From: Rhabdophis nuchalis
Lineage: Eukaryota; Chordata; Lepidosauria; Squamata; Natricidae
Length of the DNA stretch: 64,000 nt
NCBI GenBank assembly: GCA_039707465.1
Contig: CM077647.1
Location: forward strand, 119,662,610 to 119,726,609
Direction of reading: 5' to 3'
Part shown: positions 13,355 through 25,659 of the stretch, piece by piece
Position numbering within the stretch: the first letter of the stretch is position 1
Layout of the letters: each line of letters begins with the position of its first letter
Made by a program: the position numbers and the translations under genes
Notes under the pieces: model-generated
What the model saw: only the letters and a program-made list of their open reading frames with translations
Database searches by the model: none
Told to the model about the DNA's origin: nothing

Positions 13355-14880
13355 GCGTTGGTTCTTACCTGATACGCCTCTTCTCATAGTGGGGGAGGAG
13401 TATCCAGACTGGGTTAACGTCATCCACTCATTGATTCGAGTGAGCCCAATAAAATCCTTAAACCACGTCCCTGTCACTAGGCAATACCCAGTTACGACAT
13501 AGGATTCCATCAGACTCAATGTGTCATCCACTCGGAATGGTATCAAAGTTCCAGAAACCTTGTTTATTCTTGAAAAAGACAAAAGTCATAACATAGACAA
13601 AATGGTTAAAACTGGTGAATACCAAACCAGGGAGGGGCTGGATACTCCTCCCCAACTATGAGAAGAGGCGTATCACGGAGGGTGGGGAGGAGTATCCAGA
13701 CTGGGACGTACCAAAGGATATTGTCCCTTGGGTGGGTCAATAATCATGCTATAGTATATACATATATACATAGGAGAGCTCAATATTGACCCGTATCACC
13801 ATCTTTGTGCACAGATTGCAGCACTTTGCGTCCAAAGGCTGCTTCCGCAGAAGCAAAAGCGTCTAATTTATAGTTCTTTATGAACGGGGAAGGAGATGCC
13901 CATGTAGCAGCCCTACAAATCTCAGTCAGAGAGGCCTGCATAGCCCAGGCTGCCGACGTAGCTACACTCCCTGTGGAATGTGCTGTAACAGACCCCGGTA
14001 CCTGTGACCCTTGTGCTTGGTAGGTGGTATTAATACATGCCCTGAGCCATCTGCCTATGGTAGTAAAGATCACCTTATTCCCCAGGGAACCTGGCTGGAA
14101 AGATACAAACAAGGCTTCAGTCTTTCTGGTAGATAAAGTCCTTTTAAGGTAAATCCTCAGAGCCCTCCTCACATCCAAGGTGTGCCATTTTCTCTCAGAA
14201 ATTAGGTAATATCAGTTCCTGAGACCTATGAAAACAAGAGCACACCTTGGGGATAAAGGAGGGATCCAGTCTTAACACCATTCTATCTTGGTGGAACACA
14301 CACAAATCAGCCCTGGTAGACAATGCTTGTAGTTCAGAAATCCGTCTAGCAGAAGTTATGGCCACCAAAAAAAGGCCACCTTCAAAGTCAGGAATTTAAG
14401 AGCCACGTCCTGCAATGGCTCAAAGCGGGCACTTGTCAAAGCAGCCAATACCTTATGTAAATCCCAAGAAGGGTACCTAGGTACCATGGGTGGCTTTAGT
14501 ACCGAAGCACCCTTTAGAAATCTCTTGACCATAGGATGTTTAGTCAATGTTTGTGACCTACCGCACAAAAGCACAGAAGAGATTGCAGATACCTGTCTCC
14601 TAATTGTATTAGGAGCCAACCCTTTGTCCAAGCATGCTTGAAGAAAGTCCAAGATCTGTGGGATAGTGGCTTGTACCAGGTCAAAGTGGTTATATTGAAT
14701 ATTTTCAAAAGTCCACAGGAACACAAGGATGACACAGCCGTCCAATTGAGGGACTGAGTCGTAACTGGGTATTGCCTAGTGGCAGGGGCGTGGTTTAAGG
14801 ATTTTATCGGGCTCAGTCCAATCAATGAATGGATAAAGTTAACCCAGTCTGGATACTCCTCCCCACACTATGGAGAAATT
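13355..14880 (-). mobile_element. DIRS-type retrotransposon remnant (tyrosine recombinase and terminal repeats)
   Basis: The minus strand encodes a DIRS/Ngaro-type tyrosine recombinase in two broken pieces: 14745-14356 (LDKGLAPNTIRRQVSAISSV, PRYPSWDLHKVL) and 14178-13780 (ALFVSFQPGSLGNKVIF, EICRAATWASPSPFIKNYKL). Its ends are inverted repeats: about 13366-13510 and about 14755-14878 share TGGGTATTGCCTAGTG, ACCCAGTCTGGATACTCCTC and related phrases in opposite orientation. 13640-13715 holds further copies, as expected for the internal complementary region of DIRS elements. The HxxR catalytic box reads AHSTG, so its Arg is lost. RT and RNase H are absent. It is an internally deleted, dead copy. 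Confidence 0.85.
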
Positions 14881-15148
14881 AAGGTTATTATAGGAGTCAA
14901 TAAAACATTTGAGTACATTTTCAGAAACACGGATTCACCATCAGATCCAGTCATTTGCATAGTCTACAAATGTTTAGGGAGAGATGGTCATTTTTTCTGT
15001 TGCAGAGTAAAATAGCAGTCCTTTAAAGACAAGCTTCATGAACTTGGCAAGCTGATGATGTACTCGGCTTGGTTTTCACCAATCTCAGTACACACTAAGT
15101 AAACAGTTCTGAAACAAACCTATGTGAGTAAGAATGCTCCTTCTAAAA

Positions 15149-15511
15149 CAGGGGTCCCCAACCTTTTTTGCACCAGGGACCGGTTTCATTTTAAAGAAAA
15201 TTCTGCGGACCGGCTGGCCTAGTAGAGGAGGGGGGAGGGGGAATAGGCAGTGCATGGGCAAATGGGGGGAGTCGGCTCACTTGGCCGTCTAGGGCAGTGG
15301 TGAGCAAACTTATTACTCAATAGAGCCAAATATCAACAGTACCATTACTGAAATTTCTTTTGAGAGCCAAAAGGTGTGGCCTGTTTTCTGGGAGTGGCTC
15401 AGTTGTCATGTGACCCGGTGAGCGTGGCCAACTTGGAAAATGTGGTGAAACTCACTTAACAGTCTTGCTTAGCAACCAAAATTTTGGGCTCAATTGTGGT
15501 CATAAGTTCGT

Positions 15512-15587
<76 letters not shown>

Positions 15588-16042
15588 TCATTTCTGGCTG
15601 GTCTTTGGTCTTCTGAAGATGGTAAAAATGGATTTATGGGCACTCGTTATATATAAAGGCAGCCCATGACTCTTTGGGATGCTGGTTTGAATCCAGGAAA
15701 TGACTCAGAGGATGTGATTCCTTTGAAATGACCACTGGGAGAAAAATAGATCTTTAACCTGGTTAACCAAACAGATAGCTTGAGGTGGAAGGAAATAGGA
15801 AAATAGATTTATTCCTTTCCTTTCCTTCTTTCCATTGCCTCCCTCCCCCTTCCTCCCTTCTTTCCTTCCTTCCCTCGTTCCCTCCATCCCTCTTTCTTTT
15901 TCTTTCTTTCTTTCCTTCCTTCTTTCACTCCTCCCTTCCTCCTCCCTCCCCCTTCTTTCCTTCACTCCCTCCCTCCTACCCTCCATTCATCTTTCTTTTT
16001 CTATTTTTCTTTCTTTCTCTTTCTGTTTTTTTTTTCTCTCTC

Positions 16043-16075
<33 letters not shown>

Positions 16076-16108
16076 GTATCTCTCTCTCCCCCCCCACCCA
16101 TCTCTGTC

Positions 16109-16139
<31 letters not shown>

Positions 16140-16787
16140 CTGTTTCCCTCTCTCTCTCTTTCTGTCTCTCTAAGTCTACCTCTCTGTGCGTCTACCATTC
16201 TCTCCTTCCCCCCACCCGGGGAAGCAGCAGAGGGGTCGGCATGTCGGTTGCGGAGGTTATCCCGCAGCGAGCGAACGGAGGACCCAAGCTGCGGCTAGTG
16301 CAGGCTAGGAGGAGGGAGCAGCCCCCTGGGCAGAGGATGGCCGAGCGCGCCTCCACCAGCTCCTTCCGACGGCCACCGCAGCGCACTGCACTTTCCGGGG
16401 CTTCCTGGAGGAGCCGGCATGTTGACTGGGGAAGTTATCCCGCAGCGGGCGGGCGAAGGACCCAAGCTGCATGCCGCCAAAGCCGTCTGGGCGCCGCACG
16501 GGGCTGGAAGGGAGGTGGTCGTGCGGCGCCCGGATGGCTTTGGCGGCACGCAGCTTGGGACCTTCGCCTGCCCGCTGCGGGATAACCTCCCCAGTCAACA
16601 TGCCGGCCCCTCCAGGAATCCCCGGAAAGTGCAGTGCGCCGCGGTGGCCGTCGGAAGGAGTTGGTGGAGGCGTACTCGGTCATCCTCTGCCCAGGGGGCA
16701 GCTCCCTCTCCTCGCCGGCCCTGCGGCCCGGTTCCTATGAAGCCGCAGACCGGCACCGGTCCGCGGACCGGGGGTTGGGGACCCCTG
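15149..16787. mobile_element. 1.6-kb nonautonomous hAT element with fold-back core
   Basis: Perfect 8-bp target duplication TTCTAAAA (15141-15148 and 16788-16795). The inverted ends are CAGGGGTCCCCAACC and GGTTGGGGACCCCTG. The interior holds another repeat fragment (15297-15510), a (TTTC)n array (15511-15591), a TC/TG low-complexity tract (15828-16200) and a CpG-rich hairpin (16308-16711). Apparent open frames inside are low-complexity artefacts. No transposase is seen. Confidence 0.88.
16308..16711. repeat. GC-rich inverted repeat, arms about 190 bp, 19-bp loop
   Basis: The left arm (about 16308-16500) and right arm (about 16520-16711) are near-complementary, with loop 16501-16519. The innermost arms pair GCGCCGCACG with CGTGCGGCGC. 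Both arms contain CCGCAGCGGGC/GCCCGCTGCGG and many CpGs. Part of the arm (16418-16475) also recurs directly at 16236-16300. Confidence 0.85.
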
Positions 16788-16796
16788 TTCTAAAAG

Positions 16797-17880
16797 ACCC
16801 ACAGCTCTTTTTAATATTTTTAATATAATATACACCACTTCAGGCAAATGGTTATCCAATCTCTTCTTAAAAACTTTCAGTATATTGGACAGTGGTGCGT
16901 TGCCAATTTTTTTATTACTGGCTCGGACATGCTTGCATGCTTGCATGACACTTCTGCACATGTTCGAAGTATCTTGGTAGGCGGGTGGAGCCTCCCGCTG
17001 CTGCTATTACTGGTTTACCTAACCCGGGCCGAACTGAGGGCAACCCACCTCTGGTGTTGGAGCATTCACAACTTCTGGAGGAAAGTTGTTCCACTGATTA
17101 ATTGTTCTAGCTATCAGGAAATTTCTCCTTTATTTTAGGTTGCTTCGCTCAATTAGTTTCCACCCATTGCTTCTTGCCCTTCCCTCAGGTGCCTTGGAGA
17201 ATAGTTTGACTCCCTCTCCTTTGTGGCAGCCCCTGAGATATTGGAACACTGCTATCATGTCTCCCCTAGTCCTTCTTTTCATTAAAGTAGACATACCCAG
17301 TTCCTGCAACCGTTCTTCATACATTTTAGCCTCCAGGCCTTTAATCATCTTTGTTGCTCTTCTCTGCATTCTTTCTAGAGTCTCCACATCTTTTTTGCAC
17401 TGCGATGACCAAAACTGCATGCAATATTCCAAGTGTGGCCTTACCAAGGCATTATAAAGTGGTATTAACACTTCATGTGATCTTGATTCTATCCCTCTGT
17501 TTATGTAGCCTAGAACTGTGTTGGCTTTTTTGGCAACTGCTGCACACTGTAGTTCATATTTAAATGATTGTCCACTAGGACTCCAAGATCCCTCTCACAG
17601 TTGCTAGTATTGAGCAAGGTACCACATATACTATATATATATGCATTTGTTTTTTCTTGCCTAAATGTAGAACCTTACTTTTTACACTATTGAGTTTCAT
17701 TTTGTTAAGTAGCACCCAATGTTCAAGTCTGTCTAGATCCTTCTGTATCTTAAGCCTATCTTCTGGAGTGTTGGCTATTCCTGCTAGCTTTGTGTTGCCT
17801 CCAAATCTGATGAGTTCACCATCTATGCCCTTGTCCAAATCATTGATGAAGATGTTGAAGACACCTTAGTAACTAAATTA
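16797..17880 (-). mobile_element. CR1 LINE, 3' part
   Basis: The minus strand encodes the C-terminal RT region of CR1 (YNALVRPHLEYCMQFWSS, ERMQRRATKMIKGLE, FSKAPEGRARSNGWKL) and, further right, KLAGIANTPEDRLKIQKDLD, then runs leftward into 3' UTR. Frameshifts separate the segments. A small hAT MITE (16890-17053) interrupts the UTR. Confidence 0.88.
16890..17053. mobile_element. hAT MITE, CAG(T/A)GGTG(C/G)GTTGCC ends
   Basis: Inverted ends CAGTGGTGCGTTGCC and GGGCAACCCACCTCTG. Flanking octamers ATATTGGA and GTGTTGGA agree at 6 of 8 positions, as expected of a decayed target duplication. Ends resemble the element at 47819-47944. Confidence 0.65.
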
Positions 17881-18519
17881 CTAATATTTAACATTTTGAA
17901 AATTACTCATTATTCTACCATAATTTCAATATCCCAAATGTCTAGGACTAGTAATAAGGCCAAATATCAACAAAATGTAATCTTATACCTCTTTTTGATA
18001 TTTTATACCTACTGAACATTCCTTTCGGGTTGCCCTTTGTCTCTTTCTGCTGTAGTATTTGAACACCCATCAATTACACTTTCTTTTTTTAAAGAGATTT
18101 TCCTCTTTTTTCTCTGTTCTATTGTAAGCTTTTAAGAAATTATCTGATTGATTCTTACTCATTAATCCTTTCTCTTCAATATCTTTATCTTGCATCTCCT
18201 TTTGATTTTTCCCTTCCACTGTTTCTTCTAATTTCTTATCTATTTTCTGACTACCATGTTCATCCCCTTCCCCCCAAATTGTTGAGTGTCTTCTACACTC
18301 ATTTCTTTATCTTTAGACAATTCCCTTGTCTCCTTATTGTTATTTATGGTTTCAGACATGTTTTTGAGCACCAAAAGACCCATAGCTCTTGATTGCCCTC
18401 ATAGTTCTCAGTTGTTATGATGATTCCTATGTAAAACATGTTTTTAGAATCAGAAGAAAAATGATAGCATTCTAGACAAATCTTACTGCATTCTTTGATA
18501 AAGAGACAAAATTAATAGA
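17881..18519. other. Noncoding, nothing recognised
   Basis: T-rich sequence between two CR1 fragments. I recognise no gene or repeat family. Confidence 0.4.
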
Positions 18520-18972
18520 GTAGAGAAATGTTGCAGCTATAATTTATATGGACTTCAGTAAGGCATTTGATAAAGTAAACTACAACCTACTACTTGATAA
18601 GAAAGAAAAATATGTGATAGACAGCATAATCACCAGATAGATTTATTACTGGCTGATCAACCACACTCGATATATAGTCCTCAATGGAACTGCATCTACA
18701 TGGAGGGAAGTATGCAGTGGGGTACCACAAACATCTGTCTTAGGCCAGTAGTCTTCAATATCTTCATCAATTTAGATGAGGGGATAAATGAGGAACTCAT
18801 CAAATTTGCAGATGACACCAAGCTGGCGGGAATACCCAACACTTCAGAAGATAGAATTAAGATACAGAAGGATTTTGATAGACTTGAACATTGGGGGCTA
18901 TCTAACAAAATTAAATTCAATAATGAAAAAGTAAGGTTCTACATTTAGGTAAGAAAAACCAAATGCACAGAC

Positions 18973-19062
<90 letters not shown>

Positions 19063-19104
19063 CAATAACAACAACAACAACAACAACAATAATAATAATA
19101 ATAA

Positions 19105-19135
<31 letters not shown>

Positions 19136-20535
19136 AATAATTTTATTTTTCTATACCGCGTCTTCTCCCCAGGGGGACTCGGAGCGGTGCACAGGGAAAA
19201 AATTAAAACAACATAAAATATATACATAAATAAATACAGTAAAAACAGATTAAATCTAATTGTCCCTGCACTAAAATCCCCATTTTTAAAATTGACATTC
19301 CCTAACCCCTGAGGTAGAGACTAACCTAGGCCGGCCAAGCAGAAAAAGTGTGTTTTTAATTTCTGACGGAAGGAGCGGAGGTCCGTAGTTGTTCTAATGT
19401 CGGGGGGAAGGTCGTTCCAGAGGGCTGGGCCCACCACAGAGAAGGCCCTTCCCCTGGGCGTCGCCCGCTGACAAAGTCTAGTGGACGGCACCCGGAGAAG
19501 TCCCTCTCTGTGGGAGCGAATCGGCCGGGAGGATGTATGTGGCAGGATCCGATCCCGCAGATAGCTAGGTCCCGAGCCATGGAGCGCTTTAAAGATGAGA
19601 ACTAGCACCTTGAAGCGCACCCGAAAGACGACAGGTAGCCAGTGCAGCTCGCGCAAGAGCGGTGTTACATGGGTATACCTTGCGGTACCCATTATTGCTC
19701 GCGCGGCTGCATTCTGGACCAGCTGAAGTCTTCGGGTGCACCTCAAGGGGAGCCCCATGTAGAGAGAGTTACAATAGTCCAGTCGGGATGTCACGAGGGC
19801 ATGAGTGACCGTGCAAAGGGCATCCCGATCCAATAGGGGGCGCAACTGGCGTACCTGGTAAAACGCCCTCCTGGCCACGGCTGTCACTTGATCTTCCATG
19901 GAGGATACCCAAGTTGCGCGCCCCATCCACAGGGGCAAGGTGTTCTCCCCCTATGGCCAGTGATGGAGTCAACTGAGAATAGGGGTTACCTGGCTCAAAA
20001 GTAGTAACTGTGAGAGGGATCTAGGATTCTTAGAGGACAATCACTTAAATATGAGCCAGCAGTGTGCTGCAGCTAGCAAGAATGTCAATGAAATCCTAGA
20101 CTGCATTAACAGAGATATAGAATCAAGATTACATGAACTGTAAATACCATTTTATAACGCCTTGGAAGACCAAGCTTGGAATATTGCATCCAGTTTTGGT
20201 TATCATGTATACAAACATGTTGAGGCTCTAGAAATAGTGCGGAGAAGAGCTACCAAGATGACTAGGAAACTGGAAGTTAAACTATATGTAGAGTAGTTTA
20301 GTTTAATGAAAAGGAAAACTGAGGTGATATGATATTAGTGTTCCAATATCTAAGGGACTGTCATAAAGAAGAAGGGTGAAGCTATTCTCCAAAGGATCTG
20401 AAGGTAGGACAAGAAGCAATGTATGGAAACTAATGAAGGAGAGAACCAACCTAGACATTTACTGACAGAACAATTAATCATAATTCAAGGAAATAGGAGG
20501 CAAAATTGGGAGTTCTAGCCCTTTTCATAGAGACA
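18520..20535 (+). mobile_element. CR1 LINE RT fragment, interrupted by a nested LINE
   Basis: Left part (18520-18960) encodes FSKAFDKVNYNLLL and FADDTKLAGIPNTSEDRIKI, including the RT FADD catalytic box. Right part (about 19986-20535) resumes with SQQCAAASKNVNEILD-like and RPSLEYCIQFWLSC-like sequence. The gap is filled by an opposite-strand LINE. Both parts contain stops. Confidence 0.85.
18977..19985 (-). mobile_element. CR1/L3-L2-type LINE 3' end with (AAT)n, nested in CR1
   Basis: A 205-codon minus-strand frame (19938-19321) encodes the conserved C-terminus (VTSRLDYCNSLYMGLPLRCT, ELHWLPVVFRVRFKV, RAFSVVGPALWNDLPPDI). Beyond its 3' UTR (CGCTCCGAGTCCCCCTGGGG) is an (AAT)n array with an AAC block at 18977-19140. 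The well-preserved frame suggests a fairly recent insertion. Confidence 0.9.
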
Positions 20536-21034
20536 GTAAAAAAAATATCAAAGTGATGGTTGCAATCATGGCAAGATCAAATTTCTTTCTCTTTTTAACA
20601 TATAGCACTATTTTTACACACATACACCATGGTCCATCTCTAGAAAATCAAACTGCATTAATCTATGCTGGAGAAAAATTGAGATGGGACAAGATTTGCA
20701 CACATATTATATAATGTTGTCCTTCGCTCACATGATCTGCTTACACTGTATCTCTCTATGAGATACCTCTTTAAATACAAAAAGTCCTTATCTTCATATC
20801 AAATTGCCCACCGTAATCCTCAGTGTTACATTGGAATAGACTGTCTTCTCTACCATGAGCATGAGCTGTGCAGGTAGCTACTATATCAATTATCAAAACT
20901 TTCTGTATTCAAATTACTGGTAATTTCCAGGAAATTTTATTTCTGATCATTTGCACTAATGTTTACATAATTGCATTCATTGTTTTGCCAAGATGCTAAG
21001 TTGTTATGAAAAAGTGGAACAGAAAATGAATAAG

Positions 21035-22536
21035 ATATAGAAATTTTGGCTTTGTTAAGTGCCTGCTCCAATCCAAACATTCGTTAATAGTATCTGCTTC
21101 TTAATTAAGCATCCTTGGTACTGTGGATTTAACATTCTTTTATCATGCATTTATCTCAGTACAGTTTCTTCTGCAATGAGAAGCTTGCAAGATCAGTCAG
21201 GTTATGTCCTGGTGTTACTTTTTAAACTGTTCTCCGGAAGGGTATTTTAATACTGGCTCTTGTTTCACCTCTAAGATTCTCATCCGTTAGGAGTTAAGTC
21301 CGCTTCCTTCAAGGCATCACATAATCTCAGAAAGTAAAAGAACATTCTTTGTGCAGGGTTCAGAGCAGGAAGTTTAATGTCTGACATCAGAACCATAGCA
21401 GGAAATAAACACAGCCAACCCACATTGGGTTACAGGGACATTTTAGGTTTGGTGGAAGTCTGCTTTTTAGAGTTGCCCTTCAATCCAATACTTCAAGTTA
21501 AACATTTGAAAACCTGACTTCTTCTTTACTGATTTTCTTATTTATTTTCTTACTGACTACTGTGTGATTGTTCCCAGATGTGTGATCTGGTTATATTGTA
21601 CTTACAAGTTATTGAAGAAACACATATAGTGTTCATAGTGAAAGATATTTTCAAGATTGCTTGATTAAATCCAACAGTGATTGTTTTCCAATCTGTTCAA
21701 CATTCCTTTTTTCCCAATCCGCTAGAAACAGAATTCAATACAGGTAGTCCTCAACTTTACAATCTTTTTTTGCCATAGTTGTCAAATAAATTGATGCAGT
21801 TGTTAAGTGAGTTGCACAAATTTTGATCATGTATCTCTGTGGATGCTATGATGGTCATAAGTGTGAGGACTGGTTGTAATTCACTTTTTCAATCCCATTA
21901 TAACTTCATACAGTCACTAAACAAATGGCTATAAGCTGACTACCTGTAATGATTTAACAGAATATTACCATGCTATTTTGCAATGTCCATCCCACAATCA
22001 ATATCTATCTAAAAGATTTTGAGAATTTCAGCTTGGAGAACTGCAATGCTAATTGGTAAGCTATCTGCTTATAGCTGTGATGCCTTTTATTTCTTTCTAT
22101 TAGGTGAATAGTTCCTGATAGTTAGCAAATAATAATTTTAGAAAGAGAATTTAAACTTGGTTATCTGTTTTATTTTCAAAACTATCCAAAACATAGTGAC
22201 TGAAAGTATATGTTATGTTAAGAATGTATATCAAAACAGATATAGCTGAAGGGTCTGACCTCCCTTATACTATTTGGAGGATCTTGAATAGATTGAGAGT
22301 TGGAGTGCCCAAGTGTAAAAACCAATAAGCTCAATGGAAGGCTCTTAACAGATAACAACATGCTGTGTGAAAGAAGCAGAGCCTGGCCCATCTGCTGGTA
22401 TGTCAGCTATTGCCAGCTACCAAAAGATAGAAATTCTGGCTTTGTTAGATGCCTGTTCCAGTGCAAACATTCATTAACAGTATCTGCTTCTTAATTAAGC
22501 ATTCTTAATGCTGTGGATTTAACCTTCTTTTACTAA
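21035..22536. repeat. Dispersed direct duplication of about 110 bp (21035-21143 and 22425-22536)
   Basis: The copies share TAGAAATT(T/C)TGGCTTTGTTA, AGTATCTGCTTCTTAATTAA and GTGGATTTAAC. By eye they differ at roughly one base in eight. I recognise no repeat family in the unit and flanks do not match, so the duplicated unit is short. Confidence 0.7.
21741..21946. mobile_element. TIR element, deleted copy of the 544-929 family
   Basis: Ends CAGGTAGTCCTCAAC and GCTGACTACCTG are inverted. The interior retains GTTGTTAAGTGAGTT and GATGGTCATAAGTGTGAGGA. Confidence 0.65.
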
Positions 22537-25500
22537 TAATGTACTGATGTACATTCTCAGTACATTATCTGTACTGATGACTTATTTTTGGCCAAGAGTG
22601 TGGCTTTGTTCTGGCAGCTTAAAGTGCGAACTAGACATGGGAGAAGAATCTGATACATCAGTTTCTCAAGCTCTGAATCAGAGAGAAGTAAATTCTATGT
22701 CACAAACTGAGATTGGGAAAAGATTAAACCATAAGTTTAATACAACATGCCATTTTAAAAATTTGGCTTTTAACAACAATATTTAGAAGAACAAAACATA
22801 AAATAGCTTTTCTATTGTGAATATAATATAGGCTAAAATACATAACACAGGCTGAAATAGGGAGCCTATGAACAATAGGCTGAATTATTATGGTCTCACA
22901 AAATTTTGCACATATTCTGTTTTCTAAAGAAGATTCAGTTTTGGAATAATGCCAATGGGGATTTTCCTTCTAGTGTTTCTTCATCTCCTTTATCTAGATC
23001 TCCTGGAACTAATGTACACTGGTTGCACTATAGGTATAAATACCTAAAAATATTTAACATATACTTTTGTCTATTTAGCCTACATTTAAAAAAATTCTAA
23101 AGACAACAAAGTTAGGTTATTGATATTCTAAAGAAACACTAAGCTCTAAATATTTAATTTCAAGTACATAATTGACTTGGAAAATAAAAGCCGTATAAAT
23201 AGTTTAAAAAACCATGAAAGTTATACAAAATAAATTTAAATATAGCTACTGTGAAAAAATTATATTTGATATATTTTCTATAACAAATTAAATACCAGAA
23301 AAGTTTTTCCAATAAAAATATTTGCACCTAGTGCTAAAGTAATAACAACTCTCCTTAAAGAGAGAATTTCTGATGTTGGAAGCCACAATAAATGAGGGTG
23401 AACTTCCATTTATAACCCACCTTACTTTAGAAGATCAGAAAAATCCATATAGATATAGAAACATCTCAAATACCACGAAGGCTAACTCTGAATGTTTGTA
23501 CTCTACTCCATGAGGAGATGGAGAACGCTTGGGGAAGGCAGGTTTTGCAGTTAAAAAGTTAAATAAACCCGTTTGTTCATGAAAACGACCTGATCAAAAG
23601 GTGTGTGAGCTAGTGAGATATATTTTATTTATCACTTCCTTTTGAGTATGTATTTTTGAGTATGTATTTTTGTACTGTTGAGATAAACCTGAGGGTTTAA
23701 TCAATGGCCTTAGAAAGAGCAAATAGGGAGAAACAACATAAGATAGGTGAAACATCAAGTGGTTAGCATGTATGAAAAGTTAAAATGATTAGAGACTTTA
23801 CATTATAAGGATCTGGATATCATGGTTATTATTGATTCTGCATAGAATGATTTTAAAACTAGATGGCAAATTTATGGTTTAAAGCAATTTGGTCTGAAAT
23901 CTTTAAAGGGAAATTCTTGCTTAGAATAGGTAAATAGTTGCCTATTATTTATTTCTTAAATGGCTGATGGAATTCTGTTGCAGATCTTAGTTATCTGTGA
24001 CCAAAGATGAATGCTTGCGTGGCAATAAGGGCTTAAATCCTGTTCCTGTGTTACAAATGCTGAAGTCACTGCATTGGCATCCTTTTGACTAGGGATGGTC
24101 TTGCTTTCAGTCTGAATCTCTGCAGCAAGAACACTTTAGCAATCACACTCATTTTGGCTTCCAGCTGCATCTGGATCCCTGTAGCTAAGACCCTATCCAT
24201 AATTTGATAGGTCTCCTTGAGCCTTCATTTATACAGTATTGCACAATGGCATTTCTTTGCTAAGGAATTATTTATTCTCTACTTTTTAAAAAATGAAGCT
24301 GTTCTTTTTAGCTAGGGAAGATTTGAAAGGACATGACTAGCTAATAAGCTATGGCATGCAATAGTTGTGGTTTGTGAACGGAGGCAGGCTGCACATTATA
24401 TGGAAAGACCACAGGCAGCTGGGTAAAGAGGGATATGAGTAAAAGGGAGAGAGGGAAAGCAGCCTAGGAAATGGACCGCAGGTGGGGCTGTCAAGTGCCA
24501 GGGTAGTGAGCCTAGCCTTGTTTTTCTTGTATATGGCTCCTCCTGCTTCTGTCCTTTCCTCCTCTTCCTTAGGAGGAATAGCCTGAGTCATCTTGTTGCT
24601 GAAACCCAACACTACCTATGATGGCTCACAACAGCTGGAGAAAAAGCAAAGTGCAAAACTCTCTCCAAGGCTGACTGCCTAGAGAAGGCAAGACACATGC
24701 CTCCAACTCCCCTCCCCCATAGAGTTTACTTTGTCATGTCTAAAGGAAGGAGAATTCCTTTTGCTACTGGAGACCCCGTCTCTCTTACAAATTGCCCTAG
24801 ATAGGTCAGGTTCATAAATTTAGCATCAATACAACATAATATTCAGAAATATACAGTTGTTTACATCTTTAAAGAGCTTTATGAGTTTTTTGACTTCACA
24901 CACAGACAATTTTCTTATGTGACAGGTCACTGATTTCTTAAGTTGGGTGATGAAAAGCCTTTTTCTTATAATACCTTTCGCTTGATTTCCTTTGGCACAA
25001 ACAAAAGGCACAGTTACTTGTTTCCTGTCCGTTGTATTTTGATGAGAACTGGAGATGACATAAAGTTAGGCCAAATGTTTGAACTACGGTATGAATAAAT
25101 TTCTTCTTACATGAGTTTAGTTAAAACTTGGTTCTCTCTGCCTAATTTCTTCATTGGTATTTGTAGGAGTAATGACTGTAGCCACCTAACATTATTATTT
25201 GAATAAAGATTCAAACTGATACATTAAATACTTGTAAGCACTTTATAAATGCTTATTATTTTTATAATATTTTATTCTTATGTTTCCACCCCTCCCCCCC
25301 AAAAATAAATATATATTTCAATGGATTTCATTTGCAGATTAGGGACAGCATTCTACGTGTCATGAAATTACTCTGAAGGCAGAATAAAATTGCCTTCAGG
25401 TTTTGTGAATCCAGACTTCTAGAAAAATGTGGAGACATTTTTTAAATAATATGTTCATGATTTCTATAAAAGAAATTGTTTTTTTTAATCTTTGCTGCCA

Positions 25501-25659
25501 TTCACAGCAATAGCAAATCTATAGTTTATAATACTTCCAAAAGCATTCTTTGTAAAAATAGTAGAGTGGGAACAGTGGGAGTACCAATGTAGTGCTGTCC
25601 CCAAGGGCACACCGGTCCCCTGCTCAGACATATCTACTGGCCTGGGTCGTAGAGTGGCA

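Larger units (their letters stand above)
20540..25640. other. 5-kb low-repeat interval upstream of SCN4A
   Basis: No coding exon is recognisable. It contains the deleted TIR element at 21741-21946 and a duplicated segment of about 110 bp (21035-21143 and 22425-22536). It could hold regulatory DNA or the missing 5' noncoding exon of SCN4A, but nothing in the sequence proves this. Confidence 0.4.

Noticed and set aside
15705..16801. Open frames of 90-266 codons around the GC-rich hairpin and TC-rich tract
   Set aside because: Overlapping frames on both strands, low-complexity composition and hAT boundaries on each side argue against a gene. The high GC comes from the fold-back core.
18898..19229. 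Poly-Leu and poly-Ile frames
   Set aside because: Translation of the (AAT)n array at a LINE 3' end.
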